This document shows, one piece after another, positions 55,238 through 64,000 of a stretch of DNA of 64,000 nt. Below the pieces are notes generated by a model. It worked only from the letters and a program-made list of their open reading frames with translations, did no database searches and was not told the origin of the DNA. The position numbers and the translations under genes are program-made. Positions within the stretch are counted from its first letter, which is position 1; each line of letters starts with the position of its first letter. Source of the DNA: Tricholoma matsutake (taxonomy: Eukaryota; Basidiomycota; Agaricomycetes; Agaricales; Tricholomataceae); the NCBI GenBank assembly GCA_026075535.2, contig AP026544.2, positions 6,696,001 through 6,760,000 on the forward strand, given 5' to 3'.

Positions 55238-55506
55238 TGTAAGGGGACAACCCTTGGGTAGGGTACCCAGCCCCTTCCTATGTTTATATCAGTCATGGAC
55301 TCATTCCTACATTCCTTTCCATTACATTACTCTAGCTTTGTTATCATTTGGCTACAGCCTTATCTTGGACAGTTGGAGTAGTGACCCTTCTTTAGTTCAT
55401 TATTATTAGGATTTCCTCTGCTTACAGCAATACACTGGCCATGCTTTAGTGCCCCTTCTCTCTCTGATTGAGTCTCCTCTTGTTGCTGCAGGGTCTTGCC
55501 CTTACA
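55238..55506 (+). repeat. Solo LTR, TGTAAGGGG...CCCTTACA family
   Basis: 269 bp from TGTAAGGGGACAACCC to TCTTGCCCTTACA, flanked by gttcc (55233-55237) and gctcc (55507-55511), a 5-bp duplication with one mismatch. The end sequences match the LTRs at 15349/22140 and 58098-58541. It lies ~50 bp upstream of the start of the next gene. Confidence 0.75.
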
Positions 55507-55558
55507 GCTCCCAGGTCTTCCTACAACCACCACCACCACTACCACCCCTTTGACAAAC

Positions 55559-56375
55559 ATGTCCTCCGTCCCCTTGCATGCAGAAAAGATAGCAGCCCTC
55601 AAGGCCCAACAAGATAAGTTGGTGGAGGAGCTTTGGCTCAAAGAGGAGGCAAGGGAGGCAGAGGAATGCTGGGTAGCAGAGGAGGCTGCCAGGGTGGAAG
55701 CAGAAAAGAAGGCTGTGGAGGAGGAGCAGAGGAAATTGGCTGCTGCCAAGAGGGCAGGGAAAAAGTGGAAAGCCAGGGAGGTGGAGCTGGAAGAGGCTGA
55801 GGGGAGCGCCTCCCCCAAGAAGAAAGCAAAAGAAAGGTGCAGGCAGAGGTGGTGGACAATGAGACCCTTGTGTGGCTACAGGCCACCATTTCTTGTAAAA
55901 GGTGAGTTCCCCATTATTATCATTGCAATTCCATGCTGACTTCTAGTAGATGTTCTACCTGAAAGTTGTCGTGTTTCCAGATGGGAACCCAGGGTCATGC
56001 ATGCAAGCCTTGTATAAAGGTGAAGCAAAAGTGTGAGGAGGTAGTGTGGGAGGGTCAAGAGTTGCCAGCAGGAAACAGGCTGGCAAGCAATGAAGGGGTG
56101 ATGGACCTGCTGAGGGAGTTGGTGGGGGTGGTGAAAGGGGTGAAGAAAGAACTCCAGGAGCTCTGGGAGCTCCAGGTCATCAGTGAGAGAGTTTTGGCCC
56201 TCCAGGACTCGATGACAGATATCTAGGGGGCCTTGGATCCAGAGTGGAGGCAGGGGTCTGAGGAGGATAAGAGGATGAAGAGGAAGAGGAGGAAGAGTTC
56301 AAGGTGCAGGGGGAGCTGCCAGCACTGGCAGCACTGGCAGAGGAAGCAGAGGGTGAGGGAGTGAGGGAGGAATAG
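55559..56375 (+). pseudogene. Coiled-coil and Cys-cluster protein next to solo LTR
   Basis: Start at MSSVPLHAEKIAALKAQQDK (55559). A strongly charged coiled coil follows (WVAEEAARVEAEKKAVEEEQ, then KLAAAKRAGKKWKAREVE). After a probable frameshift near 55830, the text VVDNETLVWLQATISCK reaches a GTGAGT donor. The next exon supplies KLSCFQMGTQGHACKPCIKV and KQKCEE, giving a C..C...C...C..C...K.KC zinc-cluster-like layout. TGA at about 55961 again replaces a likely CGA. A second coiled coil (LLRELVGVVKGVKKELQELW) and an acidic end follow, with a stop at 56224 and a possible final end at 56375. It resembles an abundant agaricomycete family of unknown role. The promoter may come from the LTR. Confidence 0.5.
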
Positions 56376-56449
56376 GGATCCAGCAGGGATCCAGGACATT
56401 AGATTTTTTTCTTTTCTTTCTTTTAATTTTAAAATGAATGGAGTTAGAC

Positions 56450-58097
56450 TCAGAATAAAAGATCATTAAGTGGGAAGAGGTCCAGGTTTTTCCAGGTAAC
56501 GAGTGTGAAAGTTTGTGATGAGTTCCTGCACATGATCAAGTTCCATAGTGGGAATCCAGGAGGTTTCTTTGTCAGTTCCTTGGTAACCTTCCCACTGCAC
56601 AAAATAGAGTAACTTGCATCAGCAACAGTTGTCGATTTTTGAGTCAAGGATTTCCACAATCTCATACTCCAGTTTGTTGTCTATAATGACCAGAGGAGGT
56701 GGAGGTTGGATATGATTGGGAATTGTGTTAGGAGTGTCTTCTTCCAGCTGGGAGAGATGGAACACAGGATGGACAGCCTGGAGGTGATCTGGAAGTCAAA
56801 GTGAGTACCCAGACAGGCAATGATTTTGAAAGGACCATAGAACTTCTCTGAAAGTTTCTTAGAGGGTTGGGTAGTGTGTATGTGTTCACCTTTGACAAAA
56901 GCGTAGTCACCAATATTGAAGTCAGGAGTGGGAGCCCAATGTTTGTCTGCAGGACCTTGATAGCACTTCTGTGCTTCTGTGAGTTGTTTCCAGAGTTCCT
57001 GGTGGAGGTCATCAAGGTCGACCACAAAATGGCACACACATTGTGAGGCTAGTTTGAGATCTGGGAAAACTGTGATGTTTGGGTAGTAACCCTTGTTGGC
57101 AAAGAAGGGTGAAAATCTGGTGGAAGCCAAGGGGGCATTGTTGTAAGTGAATTCCCCCAAAGGTAATAGCTGGAACCAGTTATCCTGTTGGTAATTGCAG
57201 AAAATCTGCAAGTACTGTTCAAGGGTCTGGTTGAGGTGCTCAGTCTGTCTGTTGCCTTCTGGATGGTAACCTGAAGTGAAGTGGATTTTCATGTCCAGGG
57301 CCTGTCTGAGAGAGTGGAAGAAATGTGAAATGAACTCAGAACCCTGGTCGCAGGTGACATGAGAAGGAACACCATGTTTGGAGAAAACATGCATGACAAA
57401 TAGATTAGCAAGTTCTTGTGCTGTGATTTCATTTACTGTGGGGATGAAGATGCCCTATTGGGAGAGTCAGTCTACAATGACCAGAATGGCGGTGTGTCCA
57501 TTGGAATCTGGTAACTGTTTGATGAAGTCCATTGAGATCAAGTTCCAAGGCCTTTCTGGGACCAGAAGTTGCTTCAAAAATTTGTAGGGCTTGTGTTGGG
57601 GTGATTTGGAGTGTTTGCATGTAGTACAAGACTTGCAAAAGTCCTGCACAAAGGTGCAGAGGTTGGGCCAAATGTAATCACATTGGATGAGTTGAAGGGT
57701 TTTGTTTTGCCCATCATGACCTGAGAGAATGTGGTCGTGCATGTATTGTAAGACTTCAAGATGGAGGTCCATGACATCCAGGATGTAAATCTGGTCAAAG
57801 TGGCAGAGAAGTCTGCTGTTGTCTAGAGACCAAAATTGGAGCAGATGGATACTGAAGGTGTGAGGAGGATATGGGATCAAGAGGGAGTGAGGATTGGAGA
57901 GGGAGGATGTGAGTTGTTCTTGGGTAAAAACTGGATGGAAATTGCTCAGGTTTACTGAGGTGAAGTCACTATTTCCCCCTTTGCGGTAGACGTCCCAGCA
58001 TCTAGTGAGCGCATCAGGTTTTGCCCCTAGTTTTCCAGGGTGGAAGCAAATGGCAAGGTTGAACTGTGAGAGGTATTCTGACCACTGAGCTTGTTGA
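56450..58097 (-). pseudogene. Gypsy remnant A: RNase H end, integrase, chromodomain
   Basis: Minus strand. Opens inside RNase H (QAQWSEYLSQFNLAICFHPG, KLGAKPDALTR). Then the integrase zinc finger (HDHILSGHDGQ...CKSCTTCKHSK) and core (LISMDFIKQLPDSNGHTAIL, THV-type TCDQGSEFISHFF, YHPEGNRQTEHLNQTLEQYL). The C-terminal part (YAFVKGEHIHTTQPSKKLSE) and a broken chromodomain follow near 56560-56690. Lesions include TGA and TAG between the integrase halves (about 57467-57450). The upstream RT is missing, cut by the LTR of remnant B. Confidence 0.85.
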
Positions 58098-58541
58098 TAT
58101 AAGGGCAACCTCAGCCTCTAGCAAAGGGAAATCTGAAGTTAAAATTATACTACATATTACAGGGATTGGATGCACACCTAGCAAAGGGAAATCCAAAGAG
58201 AAAACTCTAAGGATCCCTTTGCCAATGCCCTGTATATGTGAAGACTGCAAAAATCAAATAATAATCTAAAAATAGAAAAGGTGGAGATAGGCAGATCAAG
58301 GCCACTGAATGGCATCATACCAAGGGGTATATGTTGGAAGGGGTGCTCCACCTCTAGATATAAAACTGTCAACATGCATAAACATGATAGAAAGGGAAAT
58401 TAGTAATAAAATCTGGGAAAATCATAGAAAATAAAGAATAGAAGGAAATGAAGTGAGGAAAAATATAGGACAAACATAAAAAATAGGAGAAGCACACAGG
58501 GCACCCCCCTTAGTCCCCCCTAGTCCCCTTACATCACCCCC
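58098..58541 (-). repeat. 3' LTR of Gypsy remnant B
   Basis: On the minus strand it begins TGTAAGGGGACTAGGG directly after the purine tract agagagggggtga, and ends GGTTGCCCTTATA. It shares end words and the ttagagttttctctttgg block with the solo LTR at 15.3-15.9 kb. It abuts remnant A, so element B inserted into or recombined with A. Confidence 0.78.
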
Positions 58542-58628
58542 TCTCTAAGATACATCACCCCGATGCATTCAAAATTGCATACGACCAAAGTCAGTGACTT
58601 GAATGCGATGCGGTGCAGCAGTGTGCCA

Positions 58629-61430
58629 TCAGTGGAATTCCTTGACTAACTGAGGGGCATTCACATTGGACTCTTTGACCCATGAGTTCTCCTCATACCC
58701 ATAACCCTTCCAATGCACCAAGTACTGGAGTTTTCCTTGATGCAACTGGCTGTCCAAGATTGACTCAACTTCATACTGGGGCTCTCCCTCAATCACTGTA
58801 GGCAGTGGTGGTGGATGTGAATGGTGTCCCAGGAATGGATCTGGGGGAGCTGGAAGGAGTTCAATGACATGGAAGACTGGGTGGAGTCTGGACATGGAGG
58901 CTGGGAGGCATAGATGATAGGCATGCATTCCAACACACTTGACAATGGGGAAAGGTCCCAGGAAGCGATGAGCGAGTTTCTTGGACAGATGCATAGTGGA
59001 GATGTCACTGGAGTCAAGATAAACTTGATCACCAACCTTGTACTGAGGGGTCAGAGAATGGTGTTGGTTGTAAAAGTGCACCATGTTGTCCTTCACCTTT
59101 GCTAAGGCTGCCTTTGCCTCCTCCAAGCTATCCTGCATGTGTTCTGTAAACTCATTCACCATCTTGATGTGTGAGGGAGTTTGGCGAGGTTCAAATCCCA
59201 TGTGTGGATGTTGCCCAGTGTCTAAGAGGAAAGGGGTCTGTTGAGTGGAAGCATGGACATGGTTGTTGTATCCAAACTCAGCCAAGGGGAGAAGATCGTC
59301 CCAATTGTCCTGGTGCTCATTGACAAAGATGTGGATGTACTGCTCCAGTTCCTGGTTGACTCACTCAGTCTGGCCATCAGTTCACTCACTTTATTCCCAC
59401 TCACACCACTGTCAGTACCATGGGTGCTGCCCAACCCTATCTCCACCATGTGTGGAAGTTACATGGACTTCCTGGCGCTTTCCTTTCTGACTGTGGCCCT
59501 CAGTTCATGGCAGAGTTCACTCATGAGCTGTACCAACTTTTGGGGATCAAACTCCTTGCTTCGACCACCTATCACCCAAGTATTCACTGTCTTTGTGGAA
59601 TCACATTTCTGTGGAGCAGTGTAGAGCCTATTTTTTCAGAGTCTCTGAAGAACTTCCTTGATGTGAGCCTTTGTTGACTCATGTCATTGGAGTAGATTAG
59701 GATATTGTTGACATAAACAATGACACTGACATCTAGAAGGTCACTGAAGATGTTGTTCATGAGGTGCTGGAAGGCTGCAGGTGCATTGGTGAGCCCAAAC
59801 AGAACCACCAGCCATTCAAAAGAGCTGTAACACATGCGGAAAGTGGTTTTCCATTCATCTCCCTCAGCAATGCAAACTAAGTGATAGGCATGCCAGAGGT
59901 CGATTTTGGTGAACACGCGAGCTTTTCCCAGAGATTCCAGAAGATCTGAGATTAGTGGAAGTGGGTAGCAGTCCTTCTTTGAGATGTGGTTGAGTCCCAG
60001 TAGTTGATGCATAATCAGAGACTTCCATCCTTTTTCTTGACAAAGAGTATAGAAGCACCATGGTTGGATGATGCCCAAACAAATGTTCTCTTCAATGAAT
60101 ATTTGGAGAGCTTCCAGTTCAGAGGGTGAGAGGGAGTACATGTGACCCAGAGGTGGGGGAGCATTATCCTCCATCTCTATCTTGAGGTCATAGGAACAGT
60201 GTGGAGGAAGGGTGTCAGGTTTTTGTTTGTTGAAGACATTTGCAAATTCATGATATTTCTCTGGAACATCTGAAAGATCCAGAGGACTTCCAGATGTTAC
60301 AGAAGACTTAGCCATCAGTCCTTCTGGGGAGAATGTCATCTGAAAGGCTACAGCCCCAGGGACTTTGCTTGCATGCATGTAAGTGGCAGCGTTGATGAAA
60401 GAGATTTCAGGAGGTATGAGTTTTGAGGATTTAGAGACCACAGGGTTTTCACAGGTTTTTGCTGGATGGTTCAGAGGTGTAGGTGACTCACACAAGGTAG
60501 GAGAGTCAGGGGATGTCAAGGGGGCAGGACCTCTTTGAGCTGCAGAGCAGAAATTTATTTGGCCTGAAGACCAGTCAATCAATGGATTGTATTGCTCAGC
60601 CAGTTATGACCAAGAACTGTGGAACAGGAAGAGTCCAGCAAGGTTACATAAAATGTCAGATTGAACACTTCACCAGACAGAAAAGTGATTGGAAGTTTCA
60701 TGACTTGGGTTATGGTGGAATTGCAAGTTCCATCAAATAGTCAGAGTCCGATCAGAGAGATGGTTTTGGTACTAAGTTGGTTGTCCCACACAAATGATGA
60801 ATCTAGGAAACAATGTGAGGAACCAGAGTTGATAAGATTTCAGATTTTTAGGGAATGTTTGGAAAGGGATAGCAGGATGGTAAGGGATTCAGGATCAGAA
60901 AGAGTGGACACATTGAGATGGATGTAAGCAGTGAGCTGGGAAAGGTCAACACAACCCTCAGCCCCAATGGCATGTTCCTGAGGGTTGCAGACTATTGCTT
61001 TGAGTCTGCAGAATCCAGCTTGGACTCAGTGACTGCTGCAGCAGCTTTGGCTGCTTTAGACTTTGGACAATTCCTGGCTCCATGTCCTTTCTTGCCACAG
61101 TAGAGGCAAAGACCTTTCTTCATGCAGTGTTTGCATTCATCTCCAGTTAGTTTACCATCTTTCCCCAACTTGTCAGAAATAGAATTCTTTGGCTTGTCCC
61201 TCTGGAAGTTATTCTTTGACCCAGAGGAACTGCCAGAAGAGCATTGGTTTGTGCAATTAGAGTTGGACAAGGACTGAGGTTTGGTCTGAGTGTTAGAGTT
61301 GGAATTGGAGCTAGGAGGACCTTTAGAATCTTTTTTCCTGGGGTTTGTGGAAGTTTTTGCTTCTATGCAGGTTTCTTCCTCCTGCATCCAATAGATGTTG
61401 TCAGCATCCTGAGCTTTAAGATGTAAGGAT
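58629..61430 (-). pseudogene. Gypsy remnant B: gag end, protease, RT, partial integrase, chromodomain
   Basis: Minus strand, 5' to 3'. A gag tail with CCHC knuckle (CLYCGKKGHGARNC, near 61100). Protease (NSGSSHCFLDSSFVWDN, near 60810, with Asn in place of the catalytic Asp). RT (TKIDLWHAYHLVCIAEGDEW, FGLTNAPAAFQHLMN), where YVDD reads YVNN (59704-59709). RNase H and the integrase N-terminus are absent. A ~200-bp integrase-core piece lies inverted at 59383-59585. The integrase C-terminus (HHSLTPQYKVGDQVYLDSSD) and chromodomain (LQYLVHWKGYGYEENSW) end it. The gag is truncated at ~61430 and no 5' LTR is seen. Confidence 0.85.
59383..59585 (+). pseudogene. Inverted integrase-core fragment within remnant B
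   Basis: Plus-strand text VWKLHGLPGAFLSDCGPQFM, then AEFTHELYQLLGIKLLASTT and YHP, is the integrase catalytic core. The element on both sides reads on the minus strand, and the minus-strand frame resumes exactly at the TDGQTE.VNQELEQY segment. A short inversion explains both facts. Confidence 0.82.
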
Positions 61431-61468
61431 GCTAGGGTTTTGGGTCATCCCCCCCACAATACTTCTAT

Positions 61469-62506
61469 GTGAAGGTGGAGTGGAAGACCTCAGAAGTACC
61501 CGACTCCGAAGAAGACAACATGTCTACTACACACATCAAACTAATGGACAACAGTCAATATGTCCTGGCTGTTGTGAAGGGAAGCAAAGGGAGCCATGCA
61601 CCATTTTTATCAGCAGGCCATATCATCATCTCAGTCGTGCAGGTATTTGAGAATGTCTGCTGCCGGTTCTTTCAAAACAAGAAAACTCCTGATAATGAGA
61701 AAGTCTTGAGTATCATCCACAACTTCGAATCCTCCACTGTGCAGGCATGGGTCACCACTCATCATGACCATCTCATAGCACTCACCTTTGTTGAATTCAT
61801 GATTGAATTTAAGATGAAGTTCTTGCCAGCGAACTGGAAGGACAATTTGATTGTGATGCAGATCACTATGCAAAGCACCCAAGCCTTCTTAACATGGACT
61901 GAGGCAATCCGTGAGGCCAATGCAGAGCTCAGGATCGCAAAGTTGGACTATCACATCACTGAAGACAAACTCTGCTCACATTTCATTCCCCATCTCTTAC
62001 CTGCATTGAAAACTTCTTATGATGCAAATAACACTCATGGATCTCTTGATGCCATTGTGGACCTCGAGGCATGGATTCAGCGAGTCCACCTCCTCAATCT
62101 GGAGAACCACAACAAATGAGAAGAGTGGATGAAAATCATGATGTCCATGGCGCATAGCAACATGAGGGCCTCAGGGAGCCAAGGAACTACCTCAACAACA
62201 GGTGCAACAGTGGCTGGAAATGCAAGCACGGACACGTCAAAGAACCCTTTAGCGCCCATGACCATGACAAATGTCACATTGCCATTCACTGCTAAGCTTA
62301 CACAAATGGAGCATGATCTTTTGAGAGCTCACCAAGGTTGTTTCCATTGCAAGGTATTTTATGCTGGTCACTACTTGCTGGCTTGCCCACTTGGAATGAG
62401 TGGCAGACCAACCCCCGAGGCATGCAAGAACATCACATTGGCAGCTGCATTGAAAGCCAAGGCCACTGATGATACTCAACCCAGAAACCCAAACAAAACC
62501 CACTAA
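61469..62506 (+). pseudogene. gag fragment of another retrotransposon
   Basis: Plus-strand frame 61469-62119 with capsid-like text (VLSIIHNFESSTVQAWVTTH, LTFVEFMIEFKMKFLPANWK, LDYHITEDKLCSHFIPHLLP). A TGA is followed in a different frame (62129-62506) by a nucleocapsid with the knuckle CFHCKVFYAGHYLLAC. This gag type is common in agaricomycete LTR elements. It lies head to head with remnant B's truncated gag, and no pol follows. Confidence 0.75.
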
Positions 62507-62509
62507 ATG

Positions 62510-63200
62510 GCTTTGGATGGTATAACACAAGTCAGAGGAAGGATGTGAGGCCCTCTAGATGTCACCTGTCAGACCAACCATCAAATAGTCATAAAAAGAC
62601 TGCTTGTCGAAGCAATTCAAAGCTAAAATAATGTGTTTCATGGAATTTTGGAGAATTTTGTGGCTAGATCAATGAATTTGGAGTGCACAAATATGTTCAG
62701 ACACAAGATCAGGGGACTAGACGAGTAATAGAAGCAAAGCAAAGGCGAATTGAGGGAAACGAGAGCAAAAATAGCATAATGCGAGGATTTTCGAGTATTT
62801 TCGAGGAAGTTTAGCATAAAACACCAAACTTCAGACTGAATAAGACTAAACTGAACTCTCAAATCACTGCGATCTGGGAGGAAGATGATGACTTTCTTGT
62901 TTTTCTTTGTATCTAGTACATCTTTTTATATAAAATAAAGAAACTACCTAAAAAGGCTAGAGAAAATGAGGAAAACATGTGGAAAACTCAAGGCAAAAGA
63001 CAATAGAAGTATATCAGAACAATAAAGCAAGACTAGAAAAGGTGAATATAATACATGATGAAGAAATAATAAGAAAGAATACAGTCGCGGACAACCAAAG
63101 GCTGCCTATTTTGTGGCCATGGGTATTCCTATTCAGGACATGACAGGAACACCTCTGGAGGCTCGGAAATGGTGGAAAACATTTATTTAGAGTGTATTGA
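62510..63200. other. AT-rich non-coding stretch
   Basis: No gene recognised. Purine-rich text and scattered taaa runs only. Confidence 0.4.
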
Positions 63201-63620
63201 AGAGATTGGCATGAGCTGATCACCCTAAAACTCAATATCTATCATTTTGAGGCCCCAAACTTTGGCGGTCCCCTCAAACAATTAGCTAAAAATGCCAAAA
63301 AATGTGCAAGTGACTCCTTTTACAAAGCCAAAGATGATCCCACAAAAATTGGACAATTTCCACAAGCCTTTCAGTAGATATATAACCTCTAAAGTCACAT
63401 CTTACACCCAAATTTGGGGTATTTGTCATCACATTTACATCTAGGAAAATTCTGACAATGTAGAAGTAGCACCTTTAGGACTATACAGAGAGATTGGCAT
63501 GAGCCAATTAAACTAAAACTCAAGATCTTCATTTTTTGACCCTCAAAAATTTGGTGGACCCCAAAACAAGTAGCTAAAAATACTGAAAAATGTGCAATCG
63601 ATTCCTTTTTCAAAGCTGAA
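63201..63620. repeat. Two diverged copies of a ~135-bp unit
   Basis: The unit agagattggcatgag...taaaactcaa...aaaaatgtgcaa...caaagc occurs at about 63198-63335 and 63487-63620, ~287 bp apart. Non-coding. Confidence 0.75.
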
Positions 63621-63629
63621 TATTATTAG

Positions 63630-63855
63630 TGTTTGAAGGTCCGGTTCGATCCAGTTTTTTGACCATGACTGGCCACAACTGCAACCACAACTGGTTGAGA
63701 CCATGACCTCCATCTCAGGCAACTGGACCGGACCATGTACAACCAGTCCATATCGGTTTGGTTGCAGTCCACCAACCGATTTCAACCAGTCTTCTACAGG
63801 ACTAGTCGAGACCAGTTGAAACTGGTCCTAGAACCAGTCTAGACCAGTTTTTTAG
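63630..63855. repeat. accagt/actggt-rich block
   Basis: Many short self-complementary words (accagt, actggt, ccagttt, ggaccgg) packed in ~225 bp. It probably folds back on itself and may be a MITE or satellite relic. No clear ends are visible. Confidence 0.5.
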
Positions 63856-64000
63856 TACTACAAGTCACTACTAACTAAATTCTATTGTATACTTTACATA
63901 CACCAACTACATTCACACTAATTAACACAAAAACAATGTTAGAAATAGAAAAAGAAAGAAAAACTGCCTGCCGGCTCACATTTGCAGCAAGGGCAGGCAT

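Overview
The window looks like repeat-swollen nuclear DNA of a filamentous basidiomycete, most likely an Agaricomycete. The reasons are short GT-AG introns of about 45-65 bp, a Kelch gene with no bacterial features, Ty3/Gypsy, Copia, hAT, PIF/Harbinger and KDZ transposons, and a TET/JBP-type dioxygenase gene travelling with a KDZ transposase. Only one ordinary host gene is clear: a four-exon Kelch-repeat protein at 3.2-4.7 kb. Nearly everything else is mobile-element sequence in different states of decay.

Layout. 0-3 kb: the open 3' half of a chromodomain Gypsy, then short repeats and a TA-flanked MITE. 3.2-4.7 kb: the Kelch gene. 4.7-10.7 kb: mostly non-coding, with a tRNA-headed SINE bounded by a perfect 18-bp target duplication and a long fold-back repeat. 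10.7-29.7 kb: a large Gypsy with ~1-kb LTRs. Its RT is interrupted by a solo LTR, which is itself interrupted by a second Gypsy (402-bp LTRs, 5-bp target duplication). A coding-like stretch antisense to the element, near its 3' end, is interrupted by a 2.1-kb hAT-type element full of repeats.

29.9-49.9 kb is the main discovery: a ~19.9-kb KDZ/Zisupton-type transposon with inverted subterminal repeats and an exact 8-bp target duplication (CTGTCCAC). It carries a TET/JBP-like 2OG-Fe(II) dioxygenase, a KDZ transposase with a CxC2 cysteine cluster but without its central catalytic block, a Harbinger transposase with its Myb/SANT partner, a Cys-cluster protein, and four genes I do not recognise. 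Several genes are laid out as divergent or convergent pairs. 13-bp satellite arrays form fold-backs inside it. 51-62.5 kb is a graveyard of Copia and Gypsy pieces, a solo LTR, and a coiled-coil/Cys-cluster gene. 62.5-64 kb is non-coding repeat.

One process ties the window together. In-frame stops in the Gypsy elements and the KDZ cargo are overwhelmingly TGA where the families have, or plausibly had, arginine (CGA). Reverse-transcriptase catalytic Asp pairs have become Asn at positions that would have been CpG. This is the footprint of CpG to TpG decay, expected where repeats carry 5-methylcytosine, and it occurs next to a gene family that oxidises 5-methylcytosine.
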